This document shows positions 36,301 through 45,327 of a stretch of 64,000 nt of DNA, piece after piece. The stretch comes from Pleurotus djamor (taxonomy: Eukaryota; Basidiomycota; Agaricomycetes; Agaricales; Pleurotaceae): assembly GCA_029747585.1 (NCBI GenBank), contig JAPEVF010000047.1:62001-126000 (forward strand). The letters are read 5' to 3'. Position 1 is the first letter of the stretch, and each line of letters begins with the position of its first letter. The notes beneath the pieces were generated by a model. It saw only the letters and a program-made list of their open reading frames with translations. It was not told the origin of the DNA and did no database searches. The position numbers were made by a program, and so were the translations under genes.

Positions 36301-37153
36301 CGCGAAGGGGTTGTAACAAGCACCAGTGTCCGTTTAGAATCTGAAGCCGGTTGAGATATAAATTCTATCCCGGTTATTGGATGCCTCTCTGGTAGTGTAT
36401 ATACCGACTGGAGGTACCGCTCTTGAGACTTGAAGAAATCCTCCTCAGCATCAAGAACGGCTTCATATATCTGCCCATTTCTCGCTCCAATCAGCATCTC
36501 TCTTGTCGATTTGCTGTGAGAAGACGAAAGCAAGGCTGAACGGTTCCAAGCTATACTTTCGATGATCATCTTGAAGCTTTTGAGTTGCCGAGGTTTCTTC
36601 CAGTCTCGGTATAGATACCAGTTCTCCCCCTGCGTCGAAGTGACAATAATGTGGCGTCCTGAAGGATCCATGAAGATTTTGTACAACGACAAGTCTGTCG
36701 TCTTTCGAGGGATCTGAACCTTGACGACTTGGTCTGCGTGCGACAGTTCAATGATGACTATCGTGTTCGAAGAAAGGGCCATAGCAAGGATGTCGGAGCA
36801 GACAGCCATAGATATCAATGGCGCGGAGAATGTATACTGGACTCTAGCCAGCTCGAAGATGGGTGAAGCTGGAGCTGCGGGTTCGAGAGGGCCGGCTTCC
36901 TTATTCAAACAAAGGTATAGCGACTTAATCGTGAGGTGTAGATGATATGCTCACCAGTTCGTCTCCTCCAAGACCGACATCACCATCTCCTTCCGGTGGT
37001 GAAGGTTCAAACCCTTCATACTGAACTTTGGGCAAGGCCGGAATGCCATTGGAAGCTGGAGCAGCAGCGTGTTCCACAACTGAGAACCAGAGCGTAAGAT
37101 TCACTGTTCATGGGTGCGCGTGTAGCAAAGAAAGACCTACAATCGTCGAACAT
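33316..37153 (-). CDS. VPS18: vacuolar sorting protein Vps18/Pep3 (HOPS and CORVET core)
   Basis: Core subunit of the HOPS and CORVET tethers at vacuole and endosome membranes. The first exon is only 13 nt (37153-37141), coding MFDD plus one base; splicing gives MFDDFVEHAAAPASNG, then ALPKVQYEGFEPSPPEGDGD. The beta-propeller half follows: LARVQYTFSAPLISMAVCSD, YKIFMDPSGRHIIVTST, then WYLYRDWKKPRQLKSFKM, AWNRSALLSS and LIGARNGQIYEAVLDAEEDF. The clathrin-repeat half is helical and ends in the RING-H2 domain: CSVCSKLLLTRQFYVFPC, QHAFHADCLIG and, past an intron, CPLCESVV. Many introns and many N bases between 33.6 and 35.6 kb leave parts of the helical region imprecise. Start chosen because it joins correctly to the Pep3-type N-terminus. 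Confidence 0.9.
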
Positions 37154-37394
37154 GGGTCAGCGCGAAGAACCCGCCTCGTCGTGTCGGTCAACGCGCCGCA
37201 CTGACACTCACTTCGAGGACCCTTTCATCACGTGGGATCAGGCGCTCAAGTATTTTGATTCTTATCTTATCTCGACAGTCTCACAATCGCCCAATATCAC
37301 CGAAGAGCTTACAGCCCTCCGTTGCCCGAGCGAAGATATAAGATGACAGTTTGTCTTCCACCCTCGTCAGAGACTTGAAGCTTCAACAGTGACC

Positions 37395-38539
37395 ATGTCC
37401 CCTCGACCCATGCCCCGCTTGATTCTCATTCGCCATGGTACGCCGAATCATATCCAAGGACGGGCAACTGAACGTTGGCTGAACGCGATGATTGTACAGG
37501 CGAAACTGAGTGGTCTATGAATGGGTGCGTCGCGAACCATGTGCCCTTTTACTCAGACTCTGACATCTACCGCCATTAGTCGTCATGTAACTCCGATCAC
37601 TTTTGCCTCGCGATCCCTGCTAATTCGTGTCGTAGACCGGCCGTTCTGATATCCCTCTTACCGNTCGAGGAGAGGAAAGGGTGAAAGCTCAGGCGCCGAT
37701 TCTTGTGGGCGAAGGGAGTGAGTACCCAGACCCCGTATACATATTACTCATATTCAGATGTTTGCAGAGATCATCGATCCCAAGAATTTGTGCACAGTAT
37801 ATGTGTCCCCCCGTCAGCGAGCTCATCGGACCTTCCATCTACTATTCGACCACCTTAAGGAACCTCCACATCACATTATCACCGAAGAAACTCGTGAGTA
37901 CCTTGCATATCTGGCCGTGTCTGTCATTGACTGACCTTCACTAGGGGAGTGGGACTACGGAGACTATGAAGGACTAAAGCCTGCTGAAATCAAGGAAAAG
38001 AATCCAGACTGGTTCATCTGGAGGGACGGGTAAGGTTTAAACAGTAAAACTATGAATTACTGTCTGATAGAGAGGCGATTCTAGTTGCCCCGGAGGAGAA
38101 AGTGTAGAAGAAATGCAACACCGCGTCGATACTGTAATCGAAAAGGTGAGGAACAAACAATGTTCATAGGGCTCTGAGCTCAGGATATATGCACCATAGG
38201 TCAGGGAATACCACCGTCAGTATTATGAAGAAGGCATCAACACCCGTGATGTTGTTATCGTCGCCCATGGACACTTCAATCGCGTCTTGATCTCCCGTTG
38301 GATCAACTTCCCCCTTTGCCTTGGTTTGCGTCTTCTTCTCTATGCCTAGATATCTAGCTGACATTCTCGGAACATAGGTACTCACTTCAACGTTGAACCA
38401 GGAGGAGTACGTGCTTGTTTGTTTAGAATTCTTCATGTATTGAAGGTGACTTCGATAGGTTGCTGTCCTCAGCTACAACCACAATTCTCTGAAGGAACCA
38501 GCTTTGAACGCTTTGAATGTCTACGCCGAGATTAAATAA
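37395..38539 (+). CDS. SHB17: histidine-phosphatase superfamily protein, SHB17-like
   Basis: Closest in motif order to sedoheptulose-1,7-bisphosphatase Shb17, which feeds riboneogenesis; a general phosphoglycerate-mutase-like phosphatase is the alternative. Ten exons (37395-37437, 37500-37524, 37580-37586, 37636-37717, 37768-37893, 37945-38029, 38085-38145, 38200-38323, 38378-38406, 38459-38539) sum to 663 nt, 220 residues. The RHG catalytic motif forms across the first intron ([20 protein letters not shown]), where Gly-Arg-His comes from a 7-nt exon. Later motifs are [39 protein letters not shown], the second catalytic His in [13 protein letters not shown], and [19 protein letters not shown]. 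It is divergent from VPS18 with 241 bp between starts. Confidence 0.85.
37580..37586 (+). other. 7-nt micro-exon of the SHB17-like gene
   Basis: TCGTCAT, flanked by an AG acceptor (CCATTAG) and a GT donor (GTAACT). With the preceding GG it codes Gly-Arg-His, restoring the family's N-G-x-[YH]-T-G segment. CTGAC and CTAAT branch-like sites lie upstream of the two acceptors. Confidence 0.8.
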
Positions 38540-38732
38540 ACAGTTATATGTAGCCTTCCGAAGAGCGTGTACGTATACTCAATAGAGTTTGTAGATAATC
38601 TGAGATTCTGAGTTGTGACGCGAACTGGCATGAGCCTTGAGGCGCCCGCGTGATTAGCCTTGAAAAACAACGACACGACGCCCGCTTGGCCCTTTCCCTT
38701 CCCCCTTCGTTTTAATCGTAGAACATTAACTT

Positions 38733-41700
38733 ATGGCTGAGGCAGAGCCCCAGACCCACGATGCTGCCTCGTTGAACTTGGATGCCTCTTCCAGCCGTGC
38801 ATCATCTCCTCACGACCCACAGGAAACCGCGCTCGATGGAGACAAGCCCACAGTCGAACAGCAACCCGAAATCCAGAATGAGGCTCCTGCTGTAGCCCAG
38901 GAATCTCCCAAGCCCGTTCCAACAACACCGTCGAAACCCACGCTCAAAAGCAAGCCAACAACGGTCCAGTCGCCTGGTGGCAAAACAGGTGGACCTCCGA
39001 CGCCTACGGTTAAAAAGGTCAGCCATGCCTCACAGGGTCATTTTACGCAACAGATTCATATTGCTAACACCTGGTTACCATAGGTCATTAGCTCGGGTAC
39101 CTTTGGGACTGGTTCAACAAAACCAGCGCCGCCAAAAGCCTCGGCCACTGTATCAAAGCCTCCGCCCTCTTCCGCCACAGGCATAAAGAAATCTGCCAGT
39201 GCATCTTCGGCCATGGCCAGCAAACCCACCGTCTCCAAGCCCTCGACTGCACCCCCTGCCAGAAGGGCTTCTGTTGTCCCACCAAAGCCATCGACCGCGA
39301 CAGGTGCTTCAGCGACGAGCAGAGCTCCCCTCTCCTCATCCATTTCCGCTAAACCAACTGCCTCGGCCACACGCTCATCCGTTANTATCTCCCTCTGGAT
39401 CCGNTCTCTTCAGTCGCCTCTGCACGGCCGCGTGCGTCCGTCTCCGAGGGTGTAAAGCGCGCTACGCCTACATCACGACAGAGCCTGGGACCTGGTGCCA
39501 AACCGCCTGTCACCACCTCAACCAGCAGAGCTGCCTCTGCTACTACCCGGACAGCGAAGAATGGGGCTTCTATCTCTTCCATAAGAGAAGTTGAGCCTGA
39601 CACGGGAGCCTTGACTGCACTGCAAGAGAAGGTTAGTCTTCCCTTGCTCCATATTTCAATCTCCTTCTGAACACGTCAACAATCAGCTCCAAGATGCCGA
39701 AACTAACTTGGCCTCAAGAGCAGCGACGATAACTGATCTCGAAGAAAAGATAACTGCCCTTCAAGAGTCACTATCCCAAACGCAGACCGAGTTACAAGCC
39801 AGCCAAAATGCTGCACAGGAATTGGAAACAGCTAAAGCAGACGCCGAAGCTCGTCTGAAAGATGCCAGTGACTCCATGAAGGCTTTGACAGATTCTGGCT
39901 CTGAGAGCAGTCAGCTTCTAGCTTCGCTTCAAGAAGAAGTGCGTTCGTCATTGCCATAACATCAGAAACTAAAGCTCATAGTTCGTGTAGCTTGCGGCAG
40001 CCAAGGCAAGCAGTGCAGCTCAAACGGAACAAATCGAGGACCGTCAAAGCAGAATACAAACTCTGGAAGCCGACCTTGAATCTGCACAAGCAAGCCTTCA
40101 GGCAGCCCGGGAGTCTCAAGAGGGCCTTGCTTCCGATGCCGCTGCTGCGAAGGCTGCTGACCAGGATGCCCTTGCTGAGGCTCAGGCCAAACTGGTAGCT
40201 GTTCAGCAGGAATTGGACGCGCTCACAGCCTCGCACGCCCAGGCCATCGCCGAATCGCAGGCCAAAATTCAAGAGCTTGAAGCCAAGGTCTCCGGTGTCG
40301 ATTCCCTTGAGAAAGAACTTGCAGAGCTCCGGGCAGAGAAGGAGGAGACCGCCAACCGTGTGTCGGAGCTAGAAATCGAAATTCTTGAGCTCAAGGAGAG
40401 TATCGAGACTGGCGATGATACCCATGCGCAATCTTTAACTCGGATCAAGGCCTTGGAGGACACGGCGTCGAAAGCTGCTGACGAGCACAAGAAAGCCCTC
40501 GAAGACGCGGCATCCAAACTTGAGGACCAAATCCGATCGGCGGAGGAGGCACAGAAGGCACATCTCGAAGAGCGCAATGCTTCATCGAAAGACCGAGACC
40601 AGCTAACAGAAGAAATCGCCTCTCTTCAAGCCGAACTGACTTCTGCGAAAGCCGCACTCGAACAAGCTCGAGCCGATGCTGTTTCCACCGCTGAAGGCCA
40701 TGCCAATATGTTAGCCGACGCTGAAGCCTTCCATTCCACCAAGCAGTCCGAATTATCAGCCGAGATTGAGCGTATCACGGTTGAGCTACAGGTAATTTAT
40801 ATGAAGTCCATTGTGATCTCTTATTGAAACTGCCTCTAGGGACAAGAGGCGCAGTACAATGCTAAAGTCGACGCTGTTCAGAAGGAGCACGACAAATTGT
40901 TGCAGGAGGCCTTTGAGCGTGCCAAGGTAAGTTAAGTTAATTCAGAGGTTGCGCCCATGCTAATCGAGCTTCACGATTCAGGCTGAAGCTGGTGCTGCTC
41001 ACGGACAAGATCTACAAAGCCTGCGTGCCGAATCGAAGGCAGCTTTGGATGAACTTCGCGCACAAAACGACCGAGTCGTCGCCGACCTGAAAGCTGAACA
41101 TGCTAGTGCCCTTGAAGACCAGGTTCGAACACTGGAGAAACAAATTACCAGTCGAACGCTGGAGTTGAAGGCGACGCAGGACGATCTTGCTAAGGCCAAG
41201 ACTGCCTTGGAAGCATCCCGAGCGGAGGTCGAGAAGCTTACGGCGCAACGTGATGCTGCTCTCGCTGCGAACGCAATCGCTTCAGCGGACTCGCCTGTGC
41301 AGGCGGAGGAAATAGCTCGTCTAACCAAAGAGCTTGCGGTGACGAAGGATGACCTCTCTGCCATGACGGATATGCTCAACCTGACCAAGGCTTCGCTCAA
41401 TGAAGTTTCTAACAACCATGTTAAGGACTTGGAGGAGGCCGCCCGTAATCGTGCAGAGGAAGTCTCGTCTCTTCGCGCTGCCCATTCCGAGGAAGTGAAC
41501 CAGCTCGTTCGACAGAAATCTGAACTTTCCGTTAGTCTCTCAGATATGGAAGGCGAACTCGCTACGCTGAAGGCTTCCATCTCAGCGGCGACTCCTTCCA
41601 CTCCTAAGACGAATGGAAACGGTTCCCCACATCCCCTAGGAGTTTCGAAGGAAGAGCTCCAACGTCTCCACGAGGCTCACAACCTCAAGATGCACGATCT

Positions 41701-42127
41701 CCAAGCTTCTTACGACAAGGCCCTGAACGAGATCAAATCTGAACTTGAAGAGGCTCAGACGAAGGCTAACGAGCTACAAAGTGAGCTCAGTCGCAAGGCG
41801 ATGGAAGTTGAGTATCTCGAAAGAGATCAAGAAGATAACGAAGATCAAATCACTCGGTATGTCCGATTCTTTGGCATCAAGAGCTTCGTCGGGGCAATGG
41901 TTGCGCTGGCCGTAATCTATGGGATCCTATGATCTCGTTCCCTCATTCCTACCCTTTATCNTTTTTAATTTGCCTAACTTATCAATTGGAAACATAATTT
42001 ATTGACTTGTCTTTCGTTTGTTTTTGCTCTTTTTGGACGCTTCCATATGGATATTTTATACAGATATAAAGCAGACATCGAAGCACTCAACGAGAAACTC
42101 AAGGCTTATGAACAGGCGACTGCTTGA
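38733..42127 (+). CDS. large coiled-coil protein with two possible C-termini
   Basis: Family not recognised; general resemblance is to golgin- or tropomyosin-like fungal coiled coils. Exons 38733-39017, 39084-39631, 39687-39938, 39991-40791, 40840-40926, 40982-41856 and 42064-42127 give 969 residues once two spurious N bases (39385, 39404) are dropped. The first 280 residues are disordered, Ser/Thr/Ala/Pro-rich and basic. The rest is one long Ala/Glu/Lys/Gln heptad array starting ALTALQEKLQDAETNLASRA, broken only near TPSTPKTNGNGSPHPLG. The spliced end reads TRYKADIEALNEKLKAYEQA. If the last intron is kept, the frame ends instead in a hydrophobic tail, stop at 41932. It lies 193 bases downstream of the SHB17-like gene, same strand. 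Function is inferred only from shape: a tether or scaffold. Confidence 0.8.
41857..42063 (+). other. 207-nt terminal intron whose retention adds a tail anchor
   Basis: Starts GTATGT and ends TTTTATACAG. Read through, the frame adds RYVRFFGIKSFVGAMV then ALAVIYGIL and stops at 41930-41932: one hydrophobic segment at the very C-terminus. Confidence 0.6.
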
Positions 42128-42722
42128 TGATAGAACACCACGCACACCCCTTCCACGTCGTTAACCCTCCGCCGGCCCCAAACCACGTTCCTACCTGGCG
42201 ACATTTAATGTTCCCCTTCCATGTTTGCTCCTTCATTTCCGTTATACCAGTGCTAAACTCCTTGCCTTTACCAAGCCACGCACACTAGTTCGGCCATTAC
42301 TCTAGATTCGGAAGTATGCATCCATTATCACCTATCATCCTTTCCCCAGTTAAATACTCAGTACTCATCAGCCACGCCGTTTACATTACCACCTGGATAT
42401 ATACCATACCCTTTCGATAACTGAATTGAGATTGTGCCATGGGGATCGATCTGTGCTTCCCCTCTTTGGATGACAGAAATCAGACCGCATGCGATAGATA
42501 ACTGTGGCCCTCGGTACGTCGGTTATAATGGCGTACAAGAATAAACACGGGAGATCGTACGTTGTTCGACGCGTTGGTATTCTAAGCGCTCGGCCAACGC
42601 CGATCGGGAAAGCGCCTTTTTATTCCGTCCGAAACTTTTGAAGGACGCCTCTCCTCTTGTCCTCCTACTCCCACCTCCTTCCTCTTCCTTCCTCTCCCTC
42701 TTCCTCACCCCAAAAACCTGCC
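42128..42722. other. intergenic region upstream of YHM2
   Basis: 595 bases holding the coiled-coil gene's 3' UTR and the YHM2 promoter. No gene is seen. The last 70 bases are pyrimidine-rich. Confidence 0.4.
42648..42711 (+). promoter_or_regulatory. pyrimidine-rich tract upstream of YHM2
   Basis: Nearly uninterrupted C/T stretch (CCTCTCCTCTTGTCCTCC and on) ending 11 bases before the YHM2 start codon. CT-rich blocks of this sort sit next to transcription starts of strongly expressed filamentous-fungal genes. Function here is inferred. Confidence 0.55.
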
Positions 42723-44098
42723 ATGGCCATACAGAAGGAACCCGGTCAAAAGGGCGTCAACTGGTCCAACATTGCCGTCGGTGAGCACGCTTCATGCTGA
42801 TGCGACCAATATAATGCTCAAGTATTACTTTACATTGAAGGTGCTATTATGAATATGGTACGATGCCGTGCATTTTCCCTCTTAACCCAGATGTACTCAC
42901 GTCACTACGCGTTTTTGCTTGAATGATACTAGTTTGTAAGTTCTTCGTATTGTTCCTGGTTGTTCTTCGTCTAACGTACCTGTTTGTAGGAAGTCACGAC
43001 GTTGGGTCAGCCATTGGAAGTTTTAAAGACTCAGATGGCCGCCAACCGCTCGCAAACAATGGCCCAATCTCTGCAGACGGTCTGGTCTCGGGGCGGGTTT
43101 ACTGGGTTTTACCAGGGTCTCATTCCATGGGTTCGTACGCCTTGTCTCTCGTGTAATTCTGCTGGCTCACAACCATTGGCTACTAGGCTTGGATTGAAGC
43201 CTCGACGAAAGGAGCTGTTCTCATTTTCACTGCCTCCGAAGTTGAGTCGGCGGTCCTTGGTACAGGCATAAATCCGGCAGCAGCGGGGCTGCTTGGAGGT
43301 ATGACTGGGGGTATTGCACAGGCCTATGCCACAATGGGTGTGTCTACTTATTTAGCTCGCAACCCGCTCTATCATCTCTGACGCGTCTTGTTTAGGTTTC
43401 ACCACCTGCATGAAGACCGTAGAAATAACGCGTCACAAGCAGGCTGCAACCGGCGCCAAACCTCAATCAACTTGGGCCGTCTTTGCTGATATATATCGCC
43501 GTGAAGGTCTTGCTGGCGTCAACAAAGGTGTTAATGCCGTGGCTGTCCGTCAATGCACCAACTGGGGTTCTCGGTTCGTATTTCATCTCCGCCTAATCCC
43601 AGTGGTATATACTGACAGTTCGTCGTGATGTGCAGTATGGGTTTCGCTCGTTTGGCTGAGACTGGGATTCGGAGGGTTCGTGGCAAGAGTGACGAAGACA
43701 AGTTGGGTGCCCTGGACAAAATTTTCGCTTCGACTGTTGGTGGAGCTTTGGCGACATGGAATCAGCCCATTGAAGTCATTCGCGTGGAGGTATTTGCTTT
43801 CTTCTAGGCCTTTTTTTGCGCGGGTTCTCACTGGCCCTTCCTAGATGCAATCCATGGCCAAGGCCGCCAACCGCCCAGAAAAGCCCACCATTGTCAACAC
43901 GCTCTCATACATCTACCGGGAGAATGGTATCAAGGGTCTTTACCGTGGTGTGACCCCCCGTATTGGCTTGGGTATTTGGCAAACAATCTGTATGGTCTCC
44001 TTCGCCGACTACGTCAAGGCTTGGTGGGTCCGAACTCGGTTCGTTGTGTAGCAGTCACTGATTTTTTTTTTCTTTTCAACAGGGTCAAGACGCGATAG
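42723..44098 (+). CDS. YHM2: mitochondrial citrate/oxoglutarate carrier Yhm2
   Basis: Inner-membrane carrier exchanging citrate for oxoglutarate, supplying cytosolic NADPH; also reported to bind mitochondrial DNA in yeast. Nine exons (42723-42780, 42841-42857, 42933-42935, 42990-43130, 43187-43337, 43396-43573, 43636-43789, 43845-44023, 44083-44098) sum to 897 nt, 298 residues. Family blocks in order: [20 protein letters not shown] with the PLEVLK carrier signature, [40 protein letters not shown] then [49 protein letters not shown], a third signature in [14 protein letters not shown] and [19 protein letters not shown]. The Phe after MNM needs a 3-nt exon. The C-terminus (KAWVKTR) is shorter than in yeast. 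A CT-rich tract precedes the start. Confidence 0.95.
42933..42935 (+). other. candidate 3-nt micro-exon of YHM2
   Basis: TTT between an acceptor (GATACTAG) and a donor (GTAAGT). It codes the single Phe between MNM and EVTTLG; the yeast protein also has one residue (Ser) at that place. Skipping it keeps the frame and loses one residue. The second intron has a perfect CTAAC branch site near 42971. Confidence 0.7.
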
Positions 44099-44353
44099 TT
44101 TGTCGTTTGTAGAGGTGCATGCTATATCTATTATTATAGAGTGTTTTTGTCGTAGTCGNTTTTTATAGACTTCCCTTAGTTTTTAATGCCGCATATTGGT
44201 CGTATGTCTTTTTTTTTTAGCACGGCAGTCAGGTGTTTTCGGGTTCCGGGGTAAGCATAAGACCGGCCGTTCCTTAATTGCGGGGTAAATGTTTGAGATG
44301 CCCAATATTCGACCCTTCTTCAACGTTCAACCACCTCCACTTGTACCCCAACC

Positions 44354-45294
44354 ATGAGCGCATTGCCAGCTTCGAAGTCAGTTCACCCCCTTCTCGCAAG
44401 CTATCTGCTTCAGTTAGCCACCCACCCTCTGAGAACCAAGGCTATCACCACCGGTAAGCTTTTTGACTTGATCCTTTAGCCTTTTCCCCATCACTGACCT
44501 CGCCACAGCTACTTTGTCCTTCCTTCAGGAAATCATCGGAAGCAATGTTGCCAAAACGCCTATCCAACGCCCACCAAAAGATNGCTTCTGCCCTCCGCCA
44601 TTTGCTAGCAAACGCACACGTCGACTCGAAAGCTATCAAGATGGCTATTTATGGCTTCTTCGTTTCTGCCCCGTTGTCGCACTTCCTCGTTGGCCTCCTT
44701 CAGAAGGCGTTTGCAGGAAAGACATCTCTGAAGGCGAGGCTCGGTCAGATTGTCGCGAACAATCTGCTCATTGCTCCTATTACTACTACAGGTATGTAGT
44801 TTTTCGCCCGGAATGTCCGAGCACGTTGAACTCACACGTTATACCCAGCGTTTCTCGCGTCTATGTCCATTATCAATGGCTCGCGCACATTGAAGGAGGT
44901 CGCGGGCACTGTGAAGTCTGGGTTCCTGCCCATTATTCGCGTATGTGACATTATCCATGCTCCCTACAGTTGGCTCATACCCCCGGAACAGATTTCTTGG
45001 ACGGTCTCCCCCATCTCCTTGATTATTGCCCAGAAGTTCATCCCCGTTGAAGTGAGTCTTTCGTTAAACTCACATAACGAAAGCCCTTTGCTAACGCCAT
45101 CCTATAGCTTTGGGTACCCTTCTTCAACTCCATCCAATTCATCCTCGGCGTAAGTCCCTTGACATGTCTTCCCTACATAGATGACAAACAAATCACCTTT
45201 TCTACAGACGATTTTTAACATCAAGTCCAAGAGACTTGCATTGGAAAAGGCCAAGCGCGATGCCGCCGCCAAGGACGAGAAAAAAGATGATTAG
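44354..45294 (+). CDS. Mpv17/PMP22 family membrane protein
   Basis: Four-helix channel-like protein of the peroxisomal or mitochondrial inner membrane (Mpv17, Sym1, PMP22 family). Exons 44354-44453, 44509-44791, 44849-44940, 44992-45051, 45108-45149 and 45208-45294, with the spurious N at 44583 dropped, give 220 residues. Start region: HPLLASYLLQLATHPLRTKA. Helices follow: IKMAIYGFFVSAPLSHFLVG, LIAPITTTAFLASMSIING, SWTVSPISLIIAQKFIPVEL and VPFFNSIQFILGTIFN. The block WTVSPISLIIAQKFIPVELW corresponds to the family's WxxWPxxQxxNFxxVP signature in a divergent form, as in fungal PMP22-like members. The lysine/alanine-rich tail ends KKDD. Peroxisomal location is more likely than mitochondrial, but this is inference. 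The stop is 33 bases from the TRS85 stop. Confidence 0.88.
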
Positions 45295-45327
45295 TCCGCT
45301 CCGTATTGGTTGTGCATAATGGATAGC

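Noticed and set aside
40269..41601. Long minus-strand Ser-rich open frames
   Set aside because: Antisense shadows of the Ala/Glu/Lys-rich coiled-coil gene; composition follows from the sense strand.
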